From: Alteromonas salexigens
GTDB taxonomy: Bacteria > Pseudomonadota > Gammaproteobacteria > Enterobacterales > Alteromonadaceae
Reading direction: 5' to 3'
Length of the DNA stretch: 64,000 nucleotides
Assembly (NCBI RefSeq): GCF_025628895.1
Contig: NZ_JAOTJC010000008.1
Coordinates: 1-64,000 of the forward strand
Part shown: positions 1 to 8,543 of the stretch, piece after piece
Layout of the letters: every line of letters begins with the position of its first letter
Position numbering within the stretch: the first letter of the stretch is position 1
Notes under the pieces: model-generated
The model's database searches: none
Told to the model about the DNA's origin: nothing
What the model saw: only the letters and a program-made list of their open reading frames with translations
Made by a program: the position numbers and the translations under genes

Positions 1-69
1 ATGTTCGGCCACATAGCTCATTGGATTACTTACCGCCTGTTGAGTATGCAAAGCGGGCAGCATAATATG

Positions 70-76
70 AATAATC
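70..76. repeat. left target-site duplication of the IS (AATAATC)
   Basis: Seven bases directly outside the left inverted repeat are repeated exactly at 1276-1282 directly outside the right one. Joining across them restores an open reading frame, which independently supports these as the true insertion boundaries. Confidence 0.75.
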
Positions 77-1275
77 TGAATTAGTCTCGACTTAATCTGA
101 CACTTCTTCTTGAAAAGTTGAGAGTTACCCGTTTTGATAAAGGTGTCGAATCTTTAATCAAAACAAAATAGGTAACTCTCATGTTGCATACTAGCAATCC
201 AATCATCAAACACAAAGCAGGACTGTTAAATCTGGCTGAAGAGCTGGGCAATGTATCGAAGGCTTGTAAAGTAATGGGCGTGTCCCGTGACACGTTTTAT
301 CGGTATCAGGAGTTGGTTGAGGAAGGCGGAGTCGATTCGCTGATTAACCGCTCAAGACGCACACCTAACCTCAAGAACAGGGTCGATGAAGAGACCGAGC
401 AGGCTGTTAGAGCACATGCAATTGCGTTTCCTGCTCACGGCCAGGCGAGAACCAGCATGAGCTGCGTAAAGCAGGTGTATTCGTTTCAGGTAGCGGTGTT
501 CGCTCGATATGGCTCAGGCATAACCTGGAAAACTTTAAAAAGCGACTTGCGGCACTGGAAGCTAAAGTTGAAAGCGACGGCATCATTCTGACAGATGAGC
601 AGGTTGCCGCGCTTGAGAAGAAAAAGCAGGATGACGAGGCCTGCGGTGAAATTGAAACACATCATCCAGGCTACCTTGGCTCACAAGACACCTTCTACGT
701 TGGCAACCTCAAAGGTGTCGGCCGCATTTACCAGCAAACCTTCGTCGATACCTACAGTAAAATCGCCTTCGCCAAGCTCTACACGACCAAAACGCCAATC
801 ACCTCGGCCGACATACTCAATGACAGAGTATTGCCGTTCTTCGAGGCTCAGGAGCTGCCTATGCTGAGAATACTGACAGACAGAGGCACAGAATACTGCG
901 GCAAAGTAGAGCAGCATGATTATCAGCTTTACTTAGCCATCAACGATATCGACCACACAAAAACCAAGGCGCGACATCCACAAACTAATGGGGTCTGTGA
1001 GCGATTCCACAAAACCATCCTGAACGAATTCTACCAGGTCACCTTCCGTAAAAAGCTCTACGATTCGCTGGAGGGACTCCAAAAAGATCTGGACGAGTGG
1101 CTGGAATACTACAACAATGAAAGGACTCATCAGGGCAAAATGTGCTGTGGCAGAACGCCAATGGAAACATTAACTGATGGGAAGCAGATTTGGGCTAAGA
1201 AGAATTTAGCTCAAATCTAATCTGACACTGGCACCATAAAACGGGTAACTGTCAGATCAGGTCTGAGCTAGTACA
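77..1275 (+). mobile_element. IS481-family insertion sequence, 1199 bp
   Basis: The ends are defined by imperfect terminal inverted repeats of 27 bases (77-103 and 1249-1275). They agree at 18 of 27 positions, begin with TG, and share the inner block ATCTGACA. A perfect 7-base direct repeat, AATAATC, flanks the element at 70-76 and 1276-1282 and is best read as the target duplication. A second short shared block, GTTACCCGTTTT, lies just inside each end. The single transposase gene fills the element. The short target duplication, TG/CA ends and transposase type fit the IS481 family. Confidence 0.85.
181..1220 (+). pseudogene. IS481-family transposase, one frameshift
   Basis: The N-terminal half (from ATG 181) has a helix-turn-helix region reading SKACKVMGVSRDTFYRY. 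The reading frame is lost at about 456-457, where AGC is followed by ATGAGCTG; homologous order would be AGC AAT GAG CTG (Ser-Asn-Glu-Leu), so one A appears to be missing. From there the downstream frame runs unbroken to TAA 1218-1220 with the DDE catalytic signature of this family: D in SQDTFYVG, D in ILTDRGTEYC and E in NGVCERFHKT. The repaired protein would be about 346 aa, normal for the family. No slippery run lies at the break, so a mutation (or a sequencing error) is more likely than programmed frameshifting. Confidence 0.85.
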
Positions 1276-1282
1276 AATAATC
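1276..1282. repeat. right target-site duplication of the IS (AATAATC)
   Basis: Exact copy of bases 70-76, immediately after the CA end of the IS. Confidence 0.75.
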
Positions 1283-1316
1283 TCATCGAAGCAGTGGTGC
1301 TAGTTCAGGGGAAAGG

Positions 1317-2990
1317 TCATCCCGAATCTAACATTTTGGTATAAAGTAGTGTTTTTTCTTTTTGAGTACCGTCGACGCGTGCTTTTTCTGGGTTATCGTA
1401 GCTGTCACCATTTATCCAATGCGCTTTTATCCAGTTTTTTTCTCGTCGCAGGGCCCGATTGCCTTTAACACTTGGAGCTCCTTTAGCTGTAAATTCATTC
1501 CTAATTAAATCAATAGCTTTTAAATAAATAGGGTCTGTTGTATAGCTTGTAAAATCAATATTATCCTGAATTAACTTTGCTGGAACAGCTATATAGCTAT
1601 CGGTCGCGTAGGTCTCAACGTCACCAATTGGACGGCGGCGTTTGTATTTTATAGTAAGACCTACATCTAGTCCGTTAACGTGATATTCCTGGCATACATC
1701 TTCAAAAAAATCCTTTAAACCCTCAAAGTCTGATGCTGCATGTTCAGAACAAGTATTCTCTAGGTGGTCTAAAATAGCGGCATATGCTTCAGCGGCATTT
1801 ATGTTCGTGAAGTGTGTTGAGGAATTATTGCCGTGATAACCACATGCTCGACCAATATTAGCTTGAACGACCGCAGCTACACTCGCGATTGTGCTATCCC
1901 ATGTTGAGATTAAATTGTTTTTCATCATGGTGCCAAAGTTAATTCCCGCTCTGGCGCCGGCAACTGTAATTGCTATGAGTTTGTCTTCAAACAGTACAGC
2001 ATCATCAAACTCTTTTTTAAATCGTTCGATACTACAATGCTGATCATCTGGCACACCATTTAGAGAATTACCAAGAATGTATATTGAACTACTGTCTATT
2101 CCCTTGGCTATTAGCAGTTCTTTTGCTTCCATAGCCGATCCCGCAGGGACTCTCACCAAAGACCAACCCATTCCTTCGTGTTGTATGAATTGTTCTAAAA
2201 AAGCATCTCGTTCTGGGGATGGAATGAGAAAGTTCTTATTGGTGCTGTCTAGTCCTTTAACTTTGCCACTCTTTAGCATCTCTCTTACGCCATAATATTC
2301 ATCGCTTGTTTTGTGAAAAACTAGGCGCGTATTGAAATTTCGTCTCAATATTGAATCTTTTAGTGCAGCAGATGCAATCTTATTAGCAGTCTCAATAAGC
2401 TCGTCATCTTTATCGTTTTCTGCTTGTTCTTTAAGATCTAATGCTTCCTGGTACTCAGTTTCTGCCCCATATAATGCGCCGAAAGGTGTAGCTGATATGA
2501 ATACCACCTTACATGTATCGTTTTCTTGCTCAAGATAATCAAAAATTTTGCTATAACGAATGGCGCTTACGTTTGAGCCATAATGACATTCGTCGATAAT
2601 GATAAGTTTAGGAGGATTACCTTTAAATTCATTTTCTAATGCTTTTTCAAAGTTAACAAAGTTACTTACGACCACATTTTTAGCTAGTTTAAGGTCGTCT
2701 TCCGCTTGTTCTTTCAGAGCAAGGTCAGGCATTGTGACCAAATAAAGCGTATCTTTAAGTTGTTTTCTGTCAGATATATCTTGATCGCTAAGGCTAAGTC
2801 TTTGTAAACAGCAAAGAGCTAGAGCAATTCCTGATTTTCCGGCTTGCATTTCTGCCGCTGTCACTACCGCTCGCACCTCGTGATCAAAGGCGGAAAAGGT
2901 TTTCTGAGCAGCGCTTATTTGATGTAAACGTAACACATCACCGGATAATACTTTTTTTACTATTGTACGATGCTTTTCTGCACTACTCAT
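1317..2990 (-). CDS. orphan DECH-box SF2 helicase-like ATPase, 557 aa
   Basis: Superfamily 2 helicase features are present. There is a Walker-A-like AEMQAGKSG near residues 46-53, a DECH Walker B box at 133-136, a SAT motif near 166-168 (FISATPF), and a motif-VI-like QANIGRACGYHG about two thirds along. The region between (about 185-210) is charged and probably helical. No nuclease, methylase or HD domain can be recognised. Codon use and base composition are clearly more AT-rich than in genes beyond 3.4 kb, indicating horizontal acquisition. It sits between a tRNA gene and an IS-broken gene in what looks like a genomic island end. Roles in phage defence, in restriction or as a phage-derived helicase are all possible. 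The helicase-like ATPase call is firm; the function is unknown. Confidence 0.7.
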   Translation of the reverse strand: MSSAEKHRTIVKKVLSGDVLRLHQISAAQKTFSAFDHEVRAVVTAAEMQAGKSGIALALCCLQRLSLSDQDISDRKQLKDTLYLVTMPDLALKEQAEDDLKLAKNVVVSNFVNFEKALENEFKGNPPKLIIIDECHYGSNVSAIRYSKIFDYLEQENDTCKVVFISATPFGALYGAETEYQEALDLKEQAENDKDDELIETANKIASAALKDSILRRNFNTRLVFHKTSDEYYGVREMLKSGKVKGLDSTNKNFLIPSPERDAFLEQFIQHEGMGWSLVRVPAGSAMEAKELLIAKGIDSSSIYILGNSLNGVPDDQHCSIERFKKEFDDAVLFEDKLIAITVAGARAGINFGTMMKNNLISTWDSTIASVAAVVQANIGRACGYHGNNSSTHFTNINAAEAYAAILDHLENTCSEHAASDFEGLKDFFEDVCQEYHVNGLDVGLTIKYKRRRPIGDVETYATDSYIAVPAKLIQDNIDFTSYTTDPIYLKAIDLIRNEFTAKGAPSVKGNRALRREKNWIKAHWINGDSYDNPEKARVDGTQKEKTLLYTKMLDSG

Positions 2991-3188
2991 TGAGGCAATT
3001 CCTTCTGACTTTATGTGAATCTAACAATATACTTTTTTTTGATGGATTTCCTGCTATTAGAAAAATGACAAATCAAATGCTGCAATATGTACAGTTTGAA
3101 TAGAGCAGAGAGACTACATTGGTTTGTAGCACATATGTAGCACAGAAAAATCTGGTTGGTAAGCACTACTGCTTTAGGCGAGGAAAAA

Positions 3189-3265
3189 TGGTGGCCCCAC
3201 CCTGACTTGAACAGGGGACCTGCCGATTATGAGTCGGATGCTCTAACCAACTGAGCTATGGGGCC
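3189..3265 (-). tRNA. tRNA-Ile (CAU anticodon, lysidine type)
   Basis: The reverse complement folds as a 77-nt tRNA: acceptor stem GGCCCCA/TGGGGCC, D-arm AGCTCAGTTGGTTAGAGC, anticodon loop CTCATAA, T-arm TTCAAGT, and an encoded CCA (3189-3191). A CAU anticodon with a GGCCCC acceptor and the ACTCATAAT loop matches the minor isoleucine tRNA (ileX/ileY type), whose C34 is modified to lysidine by TilS to read AUA, rather than a methionine tRNA. The AT-rich accessory DNA begins directly downstream of its 3' end, the usual target of tyrosine integrases. Confidence 0.9.
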
Positions 3266-3314
3266 TTAGAAAGGAATGCGCTTCTATTAACGAATGTTTT
3301 TACAAACGCCGCGC

Positions 3315-3343
3315 AGTATAAGCAGTTTTTTTCGGCTTGTCAC
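3315..3343 (-). promoter_or_regulatory. sigma-70 promoter of the tRNA-Ile gene
   Basis: On the minus strand a GTGACA -35 box (3338-3343) and a TATACT -10 box (3315-3320) are separated by exactly 17 bases. The -10 is followed by the GC-only discriminator GCGCGGCG, a hallmark of stable-RNA promoters under stringent control. Confidence 0.7.
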
Positions 3344-3356
3344 CCTCTTGTCACCA

Positions 3357-3402
3357 CCAAAAACGCGGCCTGACTGTTTTACATACAATCATAGTCAGGC
3401 CG
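3357..3402 (-). terminator. intrinsic terminator of the LVIVD/Calx-beta gene
   Basis: A 10-bp perfect stem (CGGCCTGACT at 3366-3375 with its complement at 3393-3402) with a 17-base loop follows the stop codon of the minus-strand gene at once. On that strand it is followed by GCGTTTTTGG. Confidence 0.7.
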
Positions 3403-3403
3403 G

Positions 3404-6148
3404 TCATTGCCAGGCGTTTTTTGTTTGTAACGTGCGGCGTCTGAACAGGCTCATCATGCCTAATCCCAACAGTAAGCCGTAACCCAGGCTGCCCCCGCCG
3501 GACTCTTCACGGGGAGGTGCTTCTACTGGGATCGAGGCGGCCGGCTGAACATTAACCGTCACGCTATCGCTGCTTTGCACACCAAACTCATCGGTCGCGG
3601 TGAGGCTGAAGGTTAGGGGCTGGGCGTCATCGGGAGCCACAAAGGAGGTTTCCAGCGAGGTGGGGCTGTCCAGCGTGACGGTCGGGCCGCTGGTTTGTGT
3701 CCACAAGGTTTCGGCCAGATTACCTTCCGGGTCGCTGGCAGAGCCGGTTAATGTCACTGTCGCGGAGAGGTTCGCTGACTTGTCGTTGCCGGCATTTACT
3801 TCCGGTGCCTGGTTGGCTTCATCGTCTTTAATGCGTACGGCAACGGTGATGAACTCCCCCAAATTATCCGCGGAAGCGCCGGTGAGATCGACAAAGAACG
3901 TTTCTTCGCTTTCTTCGTCGCTGTCGTTAACCAGGGCCAGTTCCAGCGTCTTGTCAGCGTTGTCACCATCTGCCCAGCTAAGCTCACCACTGCTATCGGT
4001 GACATCGCTGCCGACGGTAGCGGTGTCAGAACGTAATGCGTAATTCACGGTGATTGGGCCGGTGCTGCCGCCCTGACGGGATACGGTCAGCGCCACAGTA
4101 GCATCGGTTTCAAGTGCCACCACCCCGTCATTGGTAAAGCTGATGACGCCCGCACTGGTGTCCTCGCCATCAATTGTGACCTTGGTCATGCCCTTGCCGG
4201 GCGCAATCGAGCCGCCGTTAGGGTTGAACAGGCGCAGGAAGAACAGTTCACTCGGTTCATCCGCGCCGTTTTCAGCAATAGTCAGGCTGAGGGTTTTATC
4301 TTCCGTATCCCCCTGGGACCATGACACGCTGCCTTCAACCGGCGTCAAATCAGTTGCAGTAGCTGAGCCGAACAGCGTTGCATACTGCACCGTCATGGCA
4401 TCGCTGCCGGTGCGTGACAGCGTGACGGTAAGCGTGGTGTTGTCACTGGTGCTAATCTGGCGGTTGGCGAACTGCACTACATTGCTTTCCATGGCCACGG
4501 TTTCGTCTTTCAGAATAAACAGGCCACCCTGAATATCGCTCACCAACAGGTTGCCACTGGGTAAGAACGGGTACACGCCCCATGCACCGTTAAAGGCTGT
4601 GTTATCTGAGCTGGGGAAGGTGTCGAAGTTGGCAATTTCTGTTGGCGCCGTGGGGTCGCTGATATCCAGCACCGTCAGCCCTTTCTCATAATTCGACATA
4701 TAGTAGCGGTCGCCACGCACAAAGCCGTTGTGATCAATAGCGGTAGTTTCGCCCACCCAGCTGGCTACCAGCTGTGGGTTGGTCAGACTGGTGATATCAA
4801 TAACATGAACTGTGGTATTCACCCCCTCATACGACTCATCCAGTTCGTCATGCACAATTACGTAGCGGGTGTCTTCCGTCCACCAGCCACTGTGGGTGTA
4901 CTGGATGTTGGGATAGGTAACAGCTGACAGCTCTTTGGCACTGGTGGGATTAGTATGATCCCATAAGCGCACGCTGAGTTCGTTAAAGTCCAGCATGACC
5001 AGGCAGCCGTCAGCGGTGCCGTTCACACAGTCGTTGGTGGCCCGGGCGTCGGTTACCCTGAGTGAAGAGGCGTCATGGGTGTAGTCGTTACGGGTGGTGC
5101 TTTCAGGGATATAAGTGGCTTTGGGCTTTTGCAGGCTTTTCAGTGAATAGGAGCGCCATGCGCCCCCATAGTTTTCTGAGCCGGTAATATGAATTTGCGC
5201 ATCGGTACCAGGCAACGCCGTATTAAGGGTGTAGTCCACGTTGGAAATGTAGATATTGTGGGCTTTTGCGTCTTCGTTTAGCCGACCGGCTTCGCTAATG
5301 CCGTTTGGCAGGTCGTTCAGGTCGATGATCCATAAGCCTTCCGAGGCGCTGTCCGCTGTCACATAGGCATAGGCTCGCCAGGTGCGGGAGGCAGAATGGT
5401 AATACTGGTACACCTTGATATCACGCCAGGTGGTTGACTGCCCCGGCAGGCTGCCGACCAGTTGCGGGCTCTCCGGGTTGGTAACATTCACCACCGCCAC
5501 GCCGTTACGCTGGCCGATAATGGCGTATTCGTTGCCAGTGTTCAGATCAACGTGACCCCAGATATCATTGGCACTGGTAGCGTTTAGGCCAAGCTCACTC
5601 AGTGGCATGTGGGCCAGCAGGCTCAGGTTAGTACAGGAAAAGCCGGCCGAGGTGCCGTTTTCACACGCCGCTGCGGTATGAGACTCTGACATCAGCGCCA
5701 TTGCGGTGCTTGCGAATTTCGTGAGTTCCCCCGCGTCCTCTTGTTTGCCATCAGCAATCACCTGAAAACCCTGGCGATGCAATTCATCGGCAAACGCGGG
5801 AGGGACGCCGTACAGGGTAGTGGTATGAAGTGAGGGGTTTTGGATCTGAAAATGATCGACACGGCTAAAACCGCCCTTCACCGGTACTATTTCACTGATC
5901 AGATAAAACAGGTCGTTGCGGCTCTCAATTGAGTAATGCCCGCTGGCTACCAGAACCTTGTCACCCTTGCCCGCCATCTGGGCGGCATAGGCAATAGTTT
6001 GACAGGGGCGAAAGCGGTTATCGCAGCGCCCACTGTCGGTGCCATTAGTGGCAACAAAACGTGCCTTGTCATGCTCGCTATGTGCATGTACAGCTTGACT
6101 CACTGTCCCTAGTGAGACCACTATTAATAGCAATACTTGTTTTATCAT
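3404..6148 (-). CDS. choice-of-anchor B family protein with LVIVD repeats, Calx-beta domains and GlyGly-CTERM
   Basis: 914 aa. A signal peptide covers residues 1-22. A segment of the CSLREA/beta-helix style (NGTDSG..C..PCQTIAYA) lies near 35-75. LVIVD-type beta-propeller repeats span roughly 185-560 (for example GVAVVNVTNPESPQLVG, TVHVIDITSLTNPQLVA, GLTVLDISDPTAPTEIA). Two Calx-beta-like repeats follow at about 565-770 (ETFFVDL, ELFFLRL), then a PKD/REJ-like domain at about 785-875. The C-terminus is a Gly-Gly tract, a hydrophobic helix and an Arg cluster (FRRR): a GlyGly-CTERM signal processed by rhombosortase in type II-secreting bacteria. It is therefore predicted to be exported and surface-attached or released. 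It is divergent from the MbnP/MbnH-like genes, only about 51 bp away, so shared regulation is plausible. Ligand and function are unknown. Confidence 0.85.
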   Translation of the reverse strand: MIKQVLLLIVVSLGTVSQAVHAHSEHDKARFVATNGTDSGRCDNRFRPCQTIAYAAQMAGKGDKVLVASGHYSIESRNDLFYLISEIVPVKGGFSRVDHFQIQNPSLHTTTLYGVPPAFADELHRQGFQVIADGKQEDAGELTKFASTAMALMSESHTAAACENGTSAGFSCTNLSLLAHMPLSELGLNATSANDIWGHVDLNTGNEYAIIGQRNGVAVVNVTNPESPQLVGSLPGQSTTWRDIKVYQYYHSASRTWRAYAYVTADSASEGLWIIDLNDLPNGISEAGRLNEDAKAHNIYISNVDYTLNTALPGTDAQIHITGSENYGGAWRSYSLKSLQKPKATYIPESTTRNDYTHDASSLRVTDARATNDCVNGTADGCLVMLDFNELSVRLWDHTNPTSAKELSAVTYPNIQYTHSGWWTEDTRYVIVHDELDESYEGVNTTVHVIDITSLTNPQLVASWVGETTAIDHNGFVRGDRYYMSNYEKGLTVLDISDPTAPTEIANFDTFPSSDNTAFNGAWGVYPFLPSGNLLVSDIQGGLFILKDETVAMESNVVQFANRQISTSDNTTLTVTLSRTGSDAMTVQYATLFGSATATDLTPVEGSVSWSQGDTEDKTLSLTIAENGADEPSELFFLRLFNPNGGSIAPGKGMTKVTIDGEDTSAGVISFTNDGVVALETDATVALTVSRQGGSTGPITVNYALRSDTATVGSDVTDSSGELSWADGDNADKTLELALVNDSDEESEETFFVDLTGASADNLGEFITVAVRIKDDEANQAPEVNAGNDKSANLSATVTLTGSASDPEGNLAETLWTQTSGPTVTLDSPTSLETSFVAPDDAQPLTFSLTATDEFGVQSSDSVTVNVQPAASIPVEAPPREESGGGSLGYGLLLGLGMMSLFRRRTLQTKNAWQ

Positions 6149-6199
6149 GTGTTCGTCCTGAATACCCTGAGCAGATAAATTAGCAGACGAAGGTACAAA

Positions 6200-7006
6200 G
6201 TGGAAATTTTGCGCAACACAGTAGTCAGAAGCGCTGTCATTTGTACGTTACTCTCGGCGTTGGCTGCGTGTGACAACATTATTCCTAACCGCGAGGGCGG
6301 AACCATTCCGGTGCACCTGAAGCACGTCGACACCGGCACCTGCCCCATGACAATGACCATCAATAACAACAAATGGGCCATCGACTATCTGGCGATGTAT
6401 GCCAGTAATCCGGCTATCCGCATAGACGGCAAATGGCAGCCGCTGAAGTTTAAACAAACCGACTGGCAAACCCCCGATATTGCCTTGCTTAAGTTTCATC
6501 CGTCCTGTGATGGTAAAAAGGAAGGCAATACCCGGCTGCAACTGGAAGCGTCCGCAGAGCTGATGCAGCTGGCGACAAACTTTCGGTTCACCATCGGCTT
6601 ACCGTTTGAAGAAAATCACGCTAACCCGCTAACCCAGCCTTCGCCCCTGAACGACAGTAGCATGTTCTGGTCGTGGCAGACCGGCCATAAATTTTTGCGT
6701 CTGGATGTGCATAATCCGGCGGCCCCAAACCAAACCTGGTCCTATCATCTGGGCAGTATTGGCTGTGACTCGGAGTCGGCCATGCGCCCGCCGGAAAAAT
6801 CCTGCACGTTCACCAATCGGGTGGAAATGATTTTGCCTATGACGCAGCTGGATTCCGATCTGGATCTGGCGTTATCGGTACCGGTCATGCTGGCACAGGT
6901 CTCGTTGCCTGACACCGATGGCTGCATGTTTGAGTCGCCGGACGACCCGGTGTGCAACCAGTTGCTTCGTAATCTGCTTCACCGGCCATGGCTCGACTGG
7001 GACTGA
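6200..7006 (+). CDS. MbnP-like lipoprotein (metallo-mystery pair, four-Cys motif protein)
   Basis: 268 aa from a GTG start with AAGGT five bases upstream. A lipoprotein signal ends with lipobox LAAC (Cys24). The mature protein is beta-rich with six further cysteines (48, 103, 189, 202, 242, 252) and begins with IPVHL.HVDTGTCPM, as in the MbnP family. The family belongs to the 'metallo-mystery pair', always next to a MauG-like di-haem protein. In methanotrophs the partner MbnH oxidises a tryptophan of MbnP to kynurenine, probably to make a copper site. Trp157 and Trp159 in FWSWQTGHKFLRLDV are reasonable targets here, by inference. The end overlaps the next gene by 19 bases, consistent with translational coupling. 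Confidence 0.8.
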   Translation: MEILRNTVVRSAVICTLLSALAACDNIIPNREGGTIPVHLKHVDTGTCPMTMTINNNKWAIDYLAMYASNPAIRIDGKWQPLKFKQTDWQTPDIALLKFHPSCDGKKEGNTRLQLEASAELMQLATNFRFTIGLPFEENHANPLTQPSPLNDSSMFWSWQTGHKFLRLDVHNPAAPNQTWSYHLGSIGCDSESAMRPPEKSCTFTNRVEMILPMTQLDSDLDLALSVPVMLAQVSLPDTDGCMFESPDDPVCNQLLRNLLHRPWLDWD

Positions 7007-8085
7007 TTGCGCTTTTCGCGCTGTGGTTGAGTGGCTGCTCCGAGTCGCCCACCCCGTATAAATGGGCGTTGCCTTACAATGTGCCGGAACCTGTGGTGCC
7101 GGCCGACAATCCTATGACGGAAGAAAAGGTAGCGCTGGGGCGGATGCTGTTTTACGACACCGCGCTGAGCGTGAATCAGCAACAGTCCTGCGCATCCTGT
7201 CACCTGCAACAGTTTGCCTTTGCGGAAGCCACTGCCCATTCGATAGGCACCACGGGTGACGCAGTTCCGCGCAATGCGCTGGCATTAGTGAACGTAGCTT
7301 ACAATGGCTCCCTCACCTGGGCCCACGAAGGGCTGAATCACATTGAGCAACAACTGATGATCCCGTTGTTTAACGAAGCCCCCGTGGAAATGGGCGTGAC
7401 AGGTCATGAGCAGGCTATACTGGCGCGTTTGCAGTCACCGGATTATCAGGCAGCGTTTGAAGCCGCCTACGGTGATACTGCCGCAAGCTGGGATGGCATT
7501 GTGAAGGCACTGGCCAGCTTTGTCCGTAGTCTGGTGTCATTCTCCAGCCCGTTCGACCGTTACGCGTATGGCGGTGACGATAGTTCCCTGACAGAGCAAC
7601 AAATAGACGGCATGAACCTGTTTTTTTCCGAACGGCTGGAGTGCTTTCATTGCCATGGGGGCGTTAACTTTACCCAGTCATCGAAGCACACTTTTCAGCA
7701 GCTTAATCTGCGACCGTTTCACAACACGGGCTTGTACAACGAAGACGGGCAGGGGGGGTATCCTGCGGTTGACCAGGGGTTGATAACGGTATCCTTAAAG
7801 CCAGAAGATATGGGCAAATTCCGGGCGCCTACGCTGCGCAATATTGTGGTCTCTGCCCCCTATATGCACGACGGCAGTGTGCGTACACTGGCGGAGGTGC
7901 TGGATATTTATGCCGCCGGTGGCCGCGGTGAAGGTAAAAACAATCCGTATAAAAGCCCGTTTGTGACCGGATTCAGCCTTACGCCGGAAGAGAAGGACGC
8001 GGTCATTGCGTTTTTGCAGAGCCTGACCGATCAGCAGTTTTTACATAACCCCACATTTGGGCCGCCACGTTCTTCAGAAAATTGA
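6988..8085 (+). CDS. MbnH-like di-haem cytochrome c peroxidase/MauG family lipoprotein
   Basis: 365 aa. Lipoprotein signal with lipobox LSGC (Cys17). Two c-haem attachment motifs are present: CASCH (68-72) and CFHCH (219-223). The fold-typical segments PRNALALVNVAYN and FRAPTLRNIVVSAPYMHDGSVRTLAEVLDIY are also present. It overlaps the MbnP-like gene, so it is the di-haem member of the pair rather than a free-standing cytochrome c peroxidase. It should act in the periplasm through a bis-Fe(IV)-type intermediate (family knowledge) and needs the Ccm system encoded at 59.4-64 kb for haem attachment. Confidence 0.85.
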   Translation: MARLGLIALFALWLSGCSESPTPYKWALPYNVPEPVVPADNPMTEEKVALGRMLFYDTALSVNQQQSCASCHLQQFAFAEATAHSIGTTGDAVPRNALALVNVAYNGSLTWAHEGLNHIEQQLMIPLFNEAPVEMGVTGHEQAILARLQSPDYQAAFEAAYGDTAASWDGIVKALASFVRSLVSFSSPFDRYAYGGDDSSLTEQQIDGMNLFFSERLECFHCHGGVNFTQSSKHTFQQLNLRPFHNTGLYNEDGQGGYPAVDQGLITVSLKPEDMGKFRAPTLRNIVVSAPYMHDGSVRTLAEVLDIYAAGGRGEGKNNPYKSPFVTGFSLTPEEKDAVIAFLQSLTDQQFLHNPTFGPPRSSEN

Positions 8086-8196
8086 ACAGATTGTTAAGAA
8101 AATGCGTGTATTCAGGCATCTAGTAAGTGCATCGCACACTGTTCTTTGATATCTTTTTGCTGATTACTGATACGACACGCCAGCACGGAGACAATA

Positions 8197-8526
8197 ATGA
8201 CTGAGAAGCCCTTTCTGGTAAGCGGTCGCAATACCCTTATTCATAAGATCAGAAAGCTGGATTTGCTTATTCTTAACGGCGACGATAATCCACCGATCAT
8301 CGTGACGTATAAAGGTATAAAGCGATATGAAGGCAAAGTACCTGAAAATAAGCGTGACGCTAAAATGATGGATATGGAGCTGGTGGACTTAACAGCCGGT
8401 GAAGTCTTCAGCGACGAAAAAACGCTGCTGTTTGTGCAAACCCTGAACGGGAAAGAATATAAAATTGACTACAGCAAAGCCGATACGTCCATGTTTATCA
8501 AAATTCATCAGGACAGCTTCTTTTAA
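8197..8526 (+). CDS. small cytoplasmic protein of unknown function, 109 aa
   Basis: ATG preceded by GGAGACAATA. There is no signal peptide or membrane segment. The sequence is charged and predicted mixed alpha/beta, with no cysteine and no motif that I recognise. The unannotated gap before it (8086-8196) suggests its own promoter. Codon use resembles the neighbouring core genes, which favours a real gene. Confidence 0.6.
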   Translation: MTEKPFLVSGRNTLIHKIRKLDLLILNGDDNPPIIVTYKGIKRYEGKVPENKRDAKMMDMELVDLTAGEVFSDEKTLLFVQTLNGKEYKIDYSKADTSMFIKIHQDSFF

Positions 8527-8543
8527 GTAGCGCTGTGCTGGGG

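Larger units (their letters stand above)
1..1344 (+). pseudogene. unknown reading frame broken near its 3' end by an IS element
   Basis: A frame is open from base 1, and the window edge may hide its true start. It now ends at a TAG (82-84) supplied by the inserted IS. If the IS (77-1275) and one copy of the 7-base duplication are removed, base 76 joins base 1283 and the frame continues without a stop to a TAA at 1342-1344. This adds about 20 codons, beginning Leu-Ile-Glu-Ala-Val-Val and ending Ser-Asn-Ile-Leu-Val. The restored 3' end would overlap the convergent helicase gene by about 28 bases. I do not recognise the product. The insertion changes only the last part of the protein, so it need not be inactive. 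Confidence 0.45.

Noticed and set aside
440..470. Programmed frameshift in the transposase
   Set aside because: No slippery heptamer or A-run at the junction, and this IS family normally uses one continuous gene. A point deletion is simpler.
595..867. Separate small gene inside the IS
   Set aside because: Out of frame with the conserved transposase sequence; the Ser/Pro/Arg-rich translation is a shadow.
3189..3265. tRNA-Met
   Set aside because: The CAT anticodon alone suggests Met, but the GGCCCC acceptor stem and ACTCATAAT loop match the lysidine-modified tRNA-Ile.
6979..7239. Minus-strand frame over the MbnP/MbnH junction
   Set aside because: Arg/His/Gln-rich shadow of two genes with lipobox and haem motifs.
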